From positions 186,001-250,000 of the forward strand of contig NZ_SNYJ01000002.1 of NCBI RefSeq assembly GCF_004363045.1: DNA of 64,000 bases, given 5' to 3'. The DNA comes from Aureibacillus halotolerans. Lineage in GTDB: Bacteria > Bacillota > Bacilli > Bacillales > DSM-28697. Under the pieces are notes generated by a model. The model saw nothing but the letters and a program-made list of their open reading frames with translations. It made no database searches and was not told where the DNA came from. This document shows positions 18,271 through 25,185 of this stretch, in pieces (within the stretch, counting starts at the first letter, position 1; every line of letters starts with the position of its first letter). The position numbers and the translations under genes were made by a program.

Positions 18271-18729
18271 ATGCAAACAACTGTTAAAAAGCCTTTATTG
18301 TACATTGTCCAGCCTGATTTCCCTATTTCTACTGAAGGGATGCAAGAAAAAGCGAGCTCAAAAACCGGAACGGCAACGTTGCCAACGGAGCAAGACAATG
18401 AGCAATCAACAGTAGCGCCAGACCTAAAGACGACGGCAACTACCGGAGAGTCAAAGCCTGATGTAGAAGCAGAAGAAAAGAAACCTTATCAAAAAGAGCG
18501 TAGTCGAAAAGGGCAATTCAAGTCATTATCAGGCCAAGAAAAGCTAGAATTTCTCAATCGATTGCCTTCCGTTTCAAAGCCTATGTGTGAAATTACAACG
18601 GCAGAAGACACTTTCAAAGGTCATGTATATGCGCTAACCGCTAACGAAGTATCCATCAGGAAGAGTACAGGAGAGGCGAATACAGTTGCTTTAGATTCCA
18701 TTCTAGATGTGAAAATACTTGGTTTTTAA
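18271..18729 (+). CDS. cotO: spore coat protein CotO
   Basis: The 152-aa protein starts KKPLLYIVQP, the typical CotO opening, has a low-complexity charged middle (KASSKTGTATLP..EAEEKKPYQKERSRKG), and a conserved C-terminal domain with KLEFLNRLPSVSKPMCEI and a final strand-rich DSILDVKILGF. CotO is a morphogenetic protein needed for outer-coat assembly in B. subtilis. I chose ATG 18271 over the GTG nine bases upstream because GAAAGGTG is then well spaced. It is in the fabI-cotO-cotZ/Y order of B. subtilis and has a sigma-K-like promoter. Confidence 0.85.
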   Translation: MQTTVKKPLLYIVQPDFPISTEGMQEKASSKTGTATLPTEQDNEQSTVAPDLKTTATTGESKPDVEAEEKKPYQKERSRKGQFKSLSGQEKLEFLNRLPSVSKPMCEITTAEDTFKGHVYALTANEVSIRKSTGEANTVALDSILDVKILGF

Positions 18730-18742
18730 CAGTTTCTAAGTG

Positions 18743-18788
18743 GCAAAGCTTCTTTCCAGCGTAAGCTGTGGAGAGGCTTTTTTATATT
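18743..18788 (+). terminator. cotO terminator
   Basis: An imperfect AAGCTTCTTTCCAGC/GCTGTGGAGAGGCTT stem is followed by TTTTTATATTCTTTT. Confidence 0.6.
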
Positions 18789-18849
18789 CTTTTAGACAGT
18801 TGGTTCATGAGATGGTCTTTTCGCTGATATAAGCCATCGGTTTAAGCGT

Positions 18850-18939
18850 ATGTATATTGCACTTGAAGATGACATTGAACGGAAATACGGGGAGGAACCT
18901 CAACGACGTGATTTGGTTTACCCTCGTCAAAGTTATTGA
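18850..18939 (+). CDS. doubtful 29-codon reading frame between cotO and cotZ
   Basis: A short highly charged frame (starting MYIALEDDIERKYGEE, ending PRQSY) has no clear ribosome site. The frame stays open another 13 codons upstream. The composition looks protein-like, so it may be a degraded gene end or a tiny coat-locus protein. I recognise no family. Confidence 0.2.
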   Translation: MYIALEDDIERKYGEEPQRRDLVYPRQSY

Positions 18940-18948
18940 GCTGAACCA

Positions 18949-19000
18949 ATAAAAAAAGAAAGCGAGTGAACATCATCCGATGATCACCGCCTTCTTTCAT
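18949..19000 (-). terminator. terminator of the His-rich CotY/CotZ gene
   Basis: On the minus strand GGCGGTGATCATC pairs with GATGATGTTCACTCGC, with mismatches, and is followed by TTTCTTTTTTT. Confidence 0.7.
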
Positions 19001-19019
19001 TGCCTTCATTTCTCACCTT

Positions 19020-19544
19020 TTATTTACGATGGTGGTGAGATGATGATTCACATGAGCTTGAGCTTTCATCACGGCAATCGTGGTGATGATGACGGCTGCT
19101 CAACAAGCGAGGATCGAGGCATTGGATGGCGCAGAAGCAGCTTAAGTCTACCTCGATACAAAAATCTGTTTTCACTAGACGGGTGACGTCACACAGTTCA
19201 TCCTCGTCAGTAACCGAGATTGGTTCAAAGCGGTCAAACGGACGAAGCAATTGCAGCGTGGCACAGTCTCTGTGAAAATCTCTAATGCGGAAGAATGGCG
19301 TTTGGAAGCATGGTCCTTCTTGAAAGCCACCTACGTTTCCAGTGGCAACAAATAAGTTTTTGCCTCCTTTGCCGTACAATACAAAAGGAATCGTGTCTCC
19401 TAATGTTTGAACAGGTGAAAGCAAGTTGCTGAAGCAGCTTGACGAGCACTCATCTTCAACGGCGTCTTGTATGTCCTTTATGTTGCGTAAAGCATCAGTT
19501 ACACAGTTTCCATCAAACCGATCGGTATTGTCTTTGCATCCCAT
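19020..19544 (-). CDS. spore coat protein of the CotY/CotZ family with a histidine-rich tail
   Basis: The 174-aa protein is a cysteine-rich CotZ/CotY homologue. It has the N-terminal NCVTDALRNIKDIQDAVEDE helix, the SSSCFSNLLSP motif, and the C-terminal TDFCIEVDLSCFCAIQCLDP block. CotY/CotZ build the disulfide-linked crust or insoluble coat lattice. After residue 150 it carries a tail absent from its neighbour (RHHHHDC, then a serine/cysteine stretch, then HHHRK), a possible metal-binding extension. GAAGGAGTG precedes the ATG. A sigma-K-like element lies at 19596-19604. Which of cotY or cotZ it is cannot be decided. Confidence 0.85.
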   Translation of the reverse strand: MGCKDNTDRFDGNCVTDALRNIKDIQDAVEDECSSSCFSNLLSPVQTLGDTIPFVLYGKGGKNLFVATGNVGGFQEGPCFQTPFFRIRDFHRDCATLQLLRPFDRFEPISVTDEDELCDVTRLVKTDFCIEVDLSCFCAIQCLDPRLLSSRHHHHDCRDESSSSCESSSHHHRK

Positions 19545-19595
19545 TGATTTACACTCCTTCTCTTTTGAAAACTTCAAGGCGTTTTGCTCACTAAC

Positions 19596-19624
19596 TAGAA
19601 TATAAACAAGAGGGGAAAATGGTG
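19596..19624 (-). promoter_or_regulatory. sigma-K-like promoter of the His-rich coat gene
   Basis: On the minus strand CACC is followed about 17 bases later by TATATTCTA, which matches CATAnnnTA except for the first base. Confidence 0.45.
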
Positions 19625-19679
19625 ATTGGATTTTAGAGATTTGTTGAAAATGGGCTTGAAGTAATAAAATCTTGGACAA

Positions 19680-19704
19680 GAAAAAGGCAGCTCTTAAGCT
19701 GCCG
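19680..19704 (-). terminator. terminator of the second CotY/CotZ gene
   Basis: GGCAGCTTAAGAGCTGCC forms a perfect hairpin on the minus strand followed by TTTTTC. Confidence 0.75.
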
Positions 19705-19721
19705 AAATGACGATATGCCGA

Positions 19722-20183
19722 TCAACCTATGACTAACTGTGGCGATAGGCATTGAATCGCACAGAAACACTCTAGATCCACTTCTATGCACACATCTGTT
19801 TTCTCAAGTGCACACAGATGACGGTCACAAGGTGAGTGTAAGTCATCAATTTGCTCGCCATTCTTTTTAAGCGGTCGAAGCAAAGATAATGTGGCACAGT
19901 GTCCCTTTACTTTTTCCACACGGAAAAAGATGGTTGAGAAGCATCTATCCGGACCTACTAGTCCGCCAATATTTCCAAAGGACTTTAATGCATTAAAGTC
20001 CCCCTTGCCCAAAAGAATAAAGGGTACTGTGTCTCCGAGTGTAGCTTTAGGGGATAAAAGATTGCAGAAACAGCTGGAAGAGCAATTGTCTTCAACGGCT
20101 TCCTGCATGTCGTGGATGGATCTGACCGCATCGACCACACATTGTTTGTGTGATGGACTTTCCATTTTCTTACCACAGCCCAT
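19722..20183 (-). CDS. cotZ: spore coat protein CotZ/CotY
   Basis: The 153-aa protein is a second CotY/CotZ paralogue. It has the same helix (CVVDAVRSIHDMQEAVEDN), the SSSCFCNLLSP cysteine motif, RCFSTIFFRVEK, and TDVCIEVDLECFCAIQCLSP at the C terminus, but no histidine tail. The length is close to B. subtilis CotZ. GAGGTG precedes the ATG at 20183; the upstream in-frame codon has no site. It has the best sigma-K promoter of the cluster. The two paralogues are in tandem but each has its own promoter and terminator. Confidence 0.88.
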   Translation of the reverse strand: MGCGKKMESPSHKQCVVDAVRSIHDMQEAVEDNCSSSCFCNLLSPKATLGDTVPFILLGKGDFNALKSFGNIGGLVGPDRCFSTIFFRVEKVKGHCATLSLLRPLKKNGEQIDDLHSPCDRHLCALEKTDVCIEVDLECFCAIQCLSPQLVIG

Positions 20184-20228
20184 AGTGGTATACACCTCAC
20201 TTAACGGAATTGACATTTCTGTCTCTAT

Positions 20229-20256
20229 TACACTATGTAAGTTCGGTCATTCTGTG
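20229..20256 (-). promoter_or_regulatory. sigma-K promoter of cotZ
   Basis: On the minus strand CACA is followed, 16 bases after its AC, by CATAGTGTA, a full match to CATAnnnTA. It lies 46 bp from the start codon. Confidence 0.75.
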
Positions 20257-20400
20257 TGGGTGCGGAGATTTGTCAATCCTTTTTGGCTGTATTGAACGAC
20301 ACTTTCTTTGAGACAATGAAAACATAAAAAGCCCACTCGTTTTATAGGTCAAGGGCATACACTACGTAGGAGTCTAGAAAAATGTAGGAGGGGATTAAAC

Positions 20401-20574
20401 GTGTCTGAAGAACATAAAAGGAAGAAGGTCATCTCTGCGGATAAGGTGATCATTAAGGCAGATCAAGTCATTATAGTTGATGAAGGGCGTAAGAATCATC
20501 ACGACAAAGACATTAATGAGGAATCCAGCGAAAACAAAAAGCATCACCGTCCACAACGTCGTCCGTTTTTTTAA
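20401..20574 (+). CDS. 57-aa charged protein next to the coat genes
   Basis: A GTG start is preceded by GTAGGAGGGGATTAAAC, one of the best ribosome sites in the window. The product opens SEEHKRKKVISADKVIIKAD, continues through a VIIVDEGRKNHHDK strand and ends in KKHHRPQRRPFF. Alternating hydrophobic residues in the middle suggest two short beta strands, and the ends are rich in basic and histidine residues. A CATACACTA at 20356-20364 fits a sigma-K -10, although the AC upstream is 19 bases away. I recognise no named family; a minor coat or crust protein is an inference from place and composition. Confidence 0.6.
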   Translation: MSEEHKRKKVISADKVIIKADQVIIVDEGRKNHHDKDINEESSENKKHHRPQRRPFF

Positions 20575-20609
20575 TACCTGAAGGACAGTTAGTTTCGCTT
20601 AAAAAAAAA

Positions 20610-20727
20610 AGACTGATGAGAAACATTCGCTTTCTTTGTTGCAAAATCTTGTCTGGTGCTTATTGCCCCTATGGCAACTCTGCGCCAGCCAAGGCTATGC
20701 CTAATAAATCTATTTTCATTCAGGATT
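20610..20727 (+). repeat. palindromic intergenic repeat, copy C3
   Basis: A diverged copy of the ~120-bp unit: GACTGATGAGAAACATTCGC at the left, apical hairpin TTGCC-CCTAT-GGCAA, and TTTTCATTCAGGAT at the right. The stem is conserved while the loop differs from the other copies. Confidence 0.75.
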
Positions 20728-20759
20728 TGATTTTATTCGATTCTTCATTTGGTTTTGTT

Positions 20760-21375
20760 ATCTTCTTAAGAAAACTTTCGTAGTGCAAAAATCAGCTTCA
20801 ATGATGGCTGTGCCTGAGTAGAAGCAAGGCGATTGACACCATGTGCATTCAAGAATCTAAAGGTGTCAATGCTCACAATCCTGTATTTTCTAAAAGATCT
20901 CTTTTGAATAACTAAGCGGATCTTTACGCTCTAAATAACTAGCGGCAAAGAAATCGCGCCGAAGTCTTTTTGAGTCGATGATGCACTTATGCCCTTTAGA
21001 GTGAAAAGAAATCACGATGAGGTACTTTCGAATCGATGTAGCAATGACGACCACTGCGTCAAAATACTTCGCTTTCCGCGGGCACGGCTTCAGCTTCCTC
21101 GGAGTCTTGCTTTCCTGCGGGATCTTCAGCTTCGCGCTGTTCCCGCAGGAGTCTACGTATGTTGACTACGCTGATGGTTGTTTCTGCGTAAATTGTTTAT
21201 AATTTGTCTCGGTCTCGTATAGCAGTGAAAACGGAAAAGCGACTTGTGCCGTATTGTATTAGCAAACAAGAAAAAAGCGCATTGATTTATGCAGAATTAT
21301 ATCACCTGATGTCAGAAGATTATCTGCTTCGCAGGATTAATGCAGCGGTGGATTTTTCTGTTTTTGCAAATTCTT
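20760..21375 (+). repeat. composite dispersed repeat, copy A3
   Basis: The 1.2-kb gene-free region holds a tail motif (TTTCGTAGTGCAAAAATCAGCTT) at about 20778, the run CTCTAAATAACTAGCGGCAAAG shared with 62.16 kb, two spacer motifs at 20935-21045, and the A-type core at 21050-21194 with CCTGCGGGA and TCCCGCAGGA arms. No protein can be supported here; short frames follow the repeat. Confidence 0.8.
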
Positions 21376-21593
21376 TCCGGTCTGTCGGATGAGAGATTCA
21401 GGACGATCAAGTGAACCTTGCGTATAAATGGAACAGATTGAATTTGAGTTAAGTGCAGGCCGATCATGGAACACATGAACGCAGGGATGAAACGATTTCA
21501 CGTAATGCATACACTGAAGTACATGGGGCATTTCCTATACATGCATACTTGCGTTTGAGGTAAACACCAAACACATGATAAAGCTAATAGAGA

Positions 21594-21760
21594 AAAAGCA
21601 GTCCACCCTCGAATGAGGATAAACTGCTTTCTTCTTACCAAAATCAATTTTTTGCTGCGCAGATACCTTCTTCAACGCTCGCAGATCGCCCGCGGCAAAG
21701 AAATCACGACAAGGCCTTATCGAGTCGATGATGCACTTGTGCCCTTAGGGTGAAAGAGAG
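21594..21760 (+). repeat. hairpin plus isolated spacer motif
   Basis: AAAGCAGT...ACTGCTTT at 21594-21636 is a terminator-like hairpin with no gene before it. A single spacer motif (CGGCAAAGAAATCACGAC..CGAGTCGATGATGCAC) follows at 21688-21755. The remaining bases to 21950 show nothing identifiable. Confidence 0.55.
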
Positions 21761-21950
21761 CGAATGGCAGCTTGTATAAAAACCAATTACAAAATTGATT
21801 TCCAGGTTTACCTATCTATATCTAAGTGTGTCTGCCAAATGTAAGGTGCGAAATTTGTCTTCTTAAACCTCTGATCTAGGTACTGGCATGTTTCATAGGT
21901 GCCGAAAAGCGGGAATATACTTAGTAAACAAAGGAAGAGGTGGTGAATCA

Positions 21951-22193
21951 ATGTGGATTTCCCCTGTCCCAACCTATCAGTATCAGACGTATGCGGAGCG
22001 AATTCTTCCGGAGAAATGGCAGCCAAGGGAGCCGAGAGTGGAACGTGTCACCTTAATGACGAAGTCTATGGATACAGACAGCAATCGTCGTTTTGTTCAT
22101 AGCAATTCAGACGTCGCCAAGGCAGTGCCATCCTTACAAAATTGGGAACGTGAAGAAACTGGTATAGGCAGGCATTTTGACCAATTCGCTTAA
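21951..22193 (+). CDS. hypothetical protein, 80 aa
   Basis: The ATG follows GGAAGAGGTGG. The product begins MWISPVPTYQYQTYAERI, is polar throughout and has no signal peptide or membrane segment. I recognise no family. It is convergent with yjcF and only 10 bp from its end, and no clear terminator separates them. Codon use looks like its neighbours. Confidence 0.55.
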   Translation: MWISPVPTYQYQTYAERILPEKWQPREPRVERVTLMTKSMDTDSNRRFVHSNSDVAKAVPSLQNWEREETGIGRHFDQFA

Positions 22194-22203
22194 CGCTTTT
22201 TTC

Positions 22204-22635
22204 TTACAACTTTTTTAACATCGTCACATGAGGCATGTTTGCTTCCATGAAAGGTTCTGAGACGGCTTCGTAGCCAAGCTTTTCATAAAACGGGAGCGCA
22301 TGCGATTGCGCATTTAATTGAACCGCACTGAGCTGATTAAGCGTAGCCAATTTTTCAATGGCATGCATAAGATGCTTCCCAATGCCGTAACCTCGATGCG
22401 TGCTTAATACGCATAAACGCTCGACTTTGCCCACATTGTTTGTTGTTTCCCTAAAACGAACGGCTCCGACAGCTTGACCTTCCAAATAACAAACTGCGTG
22501 AAGAGCGACTGCATCGAACGCATCCATCTCTAGGGACCGAGGCACGTTTTGTTCTTCAATAAATACAAGCTCTCTGACACGGTGTGCATCGTCTCGAATG
22601 GAGTCATTTGCCGCCCATTTAACAATCATCGGCAC
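22204..22635 (-). CDS. yjcF: GNAT acetyltransferase YjcF
   Basis: The 143-aa protein is a compact GNAT enzyme. EEQNVPRSLEMDAFD near 27-41, GAVRFRE near 57-63, the acetyl-CoA loop THRGYGIGKHL near 79-89 (RGYGIG), and the C-terminal ALPFYEKLGYEA are all present. It matches B. subtilis YjcF by content and by its position beside yjcG. Its start codon lies inside the 3' end of yjcG (17-bp overlap), so translation is coupled. The substrate is unknown. Confidence 0.85.
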   Translation of the reverse strand: MPMIVKWAANDSIRDDAHRVRELVFIEEQNVPRSLEMDAFDAVALHAVCYLEGQAVGAVRFRETTNNVGKVERLCVLSTHRGYGIGKHLMHAIEKLATLNQLSAVQLNAQSHALPFYEKLGYEAVSEPFMEANMPHVTMLKKL

Positions 22636-23152
22636 GCAAGCCTTTGCTGGTTAAATGATAGGTTTCCGCAACCGTCCATGAACCGTTCTCAAGCTGGTAA
22701 CAAAGATGAAAACGATCAATCGTTTCATTATAATCAAAAGAGGTCATTTTCAATCTCTCAAACACATCAAACAGCTCGTCATCTGACATGTCTTGACCTA
22801 TCGTGATGTGCGGAACAAACGCATAATCCTCATCTCTGTGCAACGTGCCATCATTCAGCTCGTCATGCAAAGCATTGATTTTGTCTGATCTTTCAATTTT
22901 AAAATAGACAACATTGTTTACTGGGTGAAATGTGCCTACTCTAGAAACCTTCATTTCAAAAGGCTCGTGTTTGTTTGCCACCTCAGTAATCTGCTTGTGT
23001 AGTTGATCAAAATCTTTTTCGTCTAACTCAAATACAGGCTTTAATGTGACGTGTGGTGGGATATGTGAATAACGAGTGTCGTACCTCATCCTGTAAGAAT
23101 TTGCTTTGTCCTGAAGTGTTTTTGAGGGGAAAGCAACAATGCCGAAGCGCAC
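22619..23152 (-). CDS. yjcG: 2H phosphoesterase / 2'-5' RNA ligase-like protein YjcG
   Basis: The 177-aa protein has the two HxT/S motifs of the 2H phosphoesterase superfamily: HVTL near 40 and HITIG near 116. I chose the GTG at 23152 because GGAGGAATTATC precedes it and RFGIVAFPSK is the usual start; the upstream in-frame ATG has no site. The family cleaves cyclic phosphates or 2'-5' linkages. It is the promoter-proximal gene of a yjcG-yjcF pair. Confidence 0.87.
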   Translation of the reverse strand: MRFGIVAFPSKTLQDKANSYRMRYDTRYSHIPPHVTLKPVFELDEKDFDQLHKQITEVANKHEPFEMKVSRVGTFHPVNNVVYFKIERSDKINALHDELNDGTLHRDEDYAFVPHITIGQDMSDDELFDVFERLKMTSFDYNETIDRFHLCYQLENGSWTVAETYHLTSKGLRADDC

Positions 23153-23302
23153 GATAATTCCTCCTATCCAATCGTTTCTTGCTCCATTATAGCAAATGAT
23201 GACTAAGAAACGAATGCTGACATACATCTTTAAGAATCTAATCCATAGGCAAAAATAGCCAACGTTGGTATACTCAGATGAGAAAGGGAGGAGATTTTTT
23301 TA

Positions 23303-23863
23303 ATGCCAGTCAATAAACGAGTGCATAGCAAGGTTGTCGCGCAGGCGGCGAAGGATCTCTTGATTGAACGAGGCGTCACAATAAAGGATGTTGCGGATAT
23401 TGTGTATCAGATGCAAGCTCCATACAATGTGAATTTATCGTTTGATGAGTGTATAGAGAGTGTTGAAGCGGTTTTGGAGAAACGTGAAATTCAACACGCA
23501 TTGCTTGTGGGAATCGAATTAGATAAGCTCGCTGAGAAAAAAATGCTTTCAGAACCACTTCAGTCCATTGTGGAAAGTGATGAAGGGTTATTCGGAGTAG
23601 ATGAAACGATTGGTTTTGGAGCGGTGTTTGGTTATGGAAGTATTGCCGTGACAACCTACGGCCACCTGGACAAACAGAAAATAGGCATTATTCGGGAGCT
23701 TGATACAAAGCAGGAGCATGGGGTCCATACGTTCCTTGATGACTTAGTCGCCAGTGTTGCAGCTAACGCGTCAAGCAGATTGGCCCATCGATTAAGGGAT
23801 CGGGAGGAAGATTTAGAGGAAGAAGAAATTCAGAAGCGTGATCATGAAGAGCGAATTAGTTAG
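23303..23863 (+). CDS. pgpA: PgpA/YutG-family phosphatidylglycerophosphatase
   Basis: The 186-aa protein aligns by eye with B. subtilis YutG. It has the RVHSKVVAQAAKDLLIERGV opening, the FDECIESVEAVLEKREIQHA helix, and the conserved GVDETIGFGAVFGYGSIAVT and HTFLDDLVASVAANASSRLAH blocks, whose acidic and histidine residues are probably catalytic. The family dephosphorylates phosphatidylglycerol phosphate. The C terminus is a very acidic/basic helix beyond the usual end. GGGAGGAG precedes the ATG. It is not in this place in B. subtilis, so the neighbourhood is rearranged. Confidence 0.8.
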   Translation: MPVNKRVHSKVVAQAAKDLLIERGVTIKDVADIVYQMQAPYNVNLSFDECIESVEAVLEKREIQHALLVGIELDKLAEKKMLSEPLQSIVESDEGLFGVDETIGFGAVFGYGSIAVTTYGHLDKQKIGIIRELDTKQEHGVHTFLDDLVASVAANASSRLAHRLRDREEDLEEEEIQKRDHEERIS

Positions 23864-23976
23864 GTGCCAGACAAAACGCCAACGAACCTCATCTTTGAAA
23901 AGAGTGGTCTAATGCCGCATGTCGAAAAGGTGATCAAGAGGTTTGGATGATGCGTTTAGTCGAATTCAAAGCATGC

Positions 23977-24015
23977 AAAAGAGCACTTTGTTTTTGCAAA
24001 CAAAGTGCTCTTTCC
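23977..24015. terminator. terminator downstream of tRNA-Val
   Basis: AAAGAGCACTTTGTTT pairs with AAACAAAGTGCTCTTT across TTGC. On the minus strand it directly follows the tRNA, ending in TTTT. Confidence 0.8.
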
Positions 24016-24017
24016 GA

Positions 24018-24089
24018 TGAGGCGTAAGGGAATTGAACCCCCGACCCCTTGCCTGTCAAGCAAGTGCTCTCCCGCTGAGCTAACGCCTC
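24018..24089 (-). tRNA. tRNA-Val (GAC)
   Basis: The acceptor stem GAGGCGT/ACGCCTC, D arm GCTC/GAGC, anticodon stem CTTGC/GCAAG with the seven-base loop TTGACAG (anticodon GAC), and T loop TTCAATT are all present. The T stem contains two G-U pairs. CCA is not encoded and would be added afterwards. The gene is isolated, with its own hairpin terminator. Confidence 0.92.
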
Positions 24090-24352
24090 ACGATATAGGA
24101 ATCAATCTGTCGGGCTCTTCCAGCTAAAGTAGACGATCATGCTGGCGTTGTTTCGACAAGTAATATCATACAATGGAGGGTCCAAAGGTGTCAATACAAA
24201 ATGCGCATTTTTTACTGATTTGATGGTGGAAATGTCATTTGTGCATGGCATTTGCAGGACAAGCAAATTCATTCAATACTTGCACTTCCCTTATGTTAAC
24301 TTTTCAACAGTATGACGTTATAATTCATTACATAAATAAGTAGCCGTTTGTT

Positions 24353-24410
24353 TACATTGTCAGACTTTCTGACAATGTAGTAGCCTTTTTATCAAACTCT
24401 TCGTTATACT
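24353..24410 (+). promoter_or_regulatory. TnrA box and promoter of tnrA
   Basis: TGTCAGACTTTCTGACA at 24358-24374 matches TGTnA-N7-TnACA exactly and sits within a larger palindrome (TACATTGTCAGA/TCTGACAATGTA). A TATACT -10 is at 24405-24410, which places the box centre about 50 bp before the probable start, the known distance for TnrA-activated promoters. The -35 is poor, as expected for an activated promoter. Confidence 0.82.
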
Positions 24411-24442
24411 TACAAAAAGCCTGAGAATGGAGGAATGAGGAT

Positions 24443-24769
24443 TTGGATACAGAGCCTACCTCTTATCGAGATCGAAAAGTGATTTCAATCGGTACCGTGA
24501 GTGAACTAACAGGTCTTTCGGAGAGGCAAATCCGCTATTACGAGGAACGGAAGCTCGTATTCCCAGACCGAACAAAGCGAGGGTTTCGTAAGTACTCCTT
24601 TGACGATGTGGAACGATTGATGGACATTGCAGACAAGATTGAGGATGGCGTTCAGACTTTTGAAATTCGTCAGGAAATGATTCGTAAGAAAAAAGCCGAA
24701 ACAAAAGAAAATGTGCGTGAGAACATGTTGAGAGGTCAATTGAACGCCCATTTTAATCTCAGAAAATAA
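24443..24769 (+). CDS. tnrA: nitrogen-control regulator TnrA (MerR family)
   Basis: The 108-aa protein has an N-terminal MerR-type helix-turn-helix ([26 protein letters not shown], residues about 13-38) and the C-terminal [10 protein letters not shown] that contacts feedback-inhibited glutamine synthetase in TnrA/GlnR proteins. Length and C terminus fit TnrA better than the longer GlnR, and there is no adjacent glnA. The start is a TTG with GGAGG upstream. TnrA activates nitrogen-scavenging genes when glutamine is scarce. Confidence 0.92.
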   Translation: MDTEPTSYRDRKVISIGTVSELTGLSERQIRYYEERKLVFPDRTKRGFRKYSFDDVERLMDIADKIEDGVQTFEIRQEMIRKKKAETKENVRENMLRGQLNAHFNLRK

Positions 24770-24774
24770 AGGAT

Positions 24775-24812
24775 TGAAAGCTCTGTTGCCTATGCTGCAG
24801 GGTTTTTTATGA
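24775..24812 (+). terminator. tnrA terminator
   Basis: CTCTG pairs with CAGGG (one G-U pair) around a 13-base loop and is followed by TTTTTT. The stem is short. Confidence 0.55.
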
Positions 24813-25052
24813 TTTTGTCGGCATCATCGCTTCTAGCATAGCAATCATGAGCCGATCAAGGCGGTCATTCACGACTGTAGGGTCAAGTGTCGAAGTGACT
24901 TTATTGTACGTTGCAATTAACGCTTCTGATGGTTCAAAAAAGAGTTGCTCATCATCGGACTCATTGTACAAAACGATAAGTGCATCTAAACCAACGTTTA
25001 ATGAGTCAATCGCCTTGCTAAGCTGTACCTGTTCCGTTTCGGTTAGCTTCAT
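24807..25052 (-). CDS. hypothetical protein, 81 aa
   Basis: The protein begins MKLTETEQVQLSKAIDSLNV and is predicted mostly helical and acidic, with a LDPTVVNDRLDRLMIAMLEAM amphipathic end. GGGGGTTCTTTTC precedes the ATG at 25052; the longer frame upstream crosses the glcK promoter region and is not credible. I recognise no family. It is convergent with tnrA. Confidence 0.55.
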   Translation of the reverse strand: MKLTETEQVQLSKAIDSLNVGLDALIVLYNESDDEQLFFEPSEALIATYNKVTSTLDPTVVNDRLDRLMIAMLEAMMPTKS

Positions 25053-25185
25053 TGAAAAGAACCCCCTTTTCAAGAAGTGTGCGGAGCAGCTAGCGAAAAT
25101 ATACAAATGAACAATCGATAGATCATTCCTATTTGTTTTGGTAAAATGAATGCAGACTGTATTGCATTTGGGAAGGATGAGAGTG

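Noticed and set aside
24353-24390. The tnrA palindrome as a terminator
   Set aside because: It is followed by a T-rich run, but no gene precedes it on this strand, and it matches the TnrA site exactly at the activating distance.
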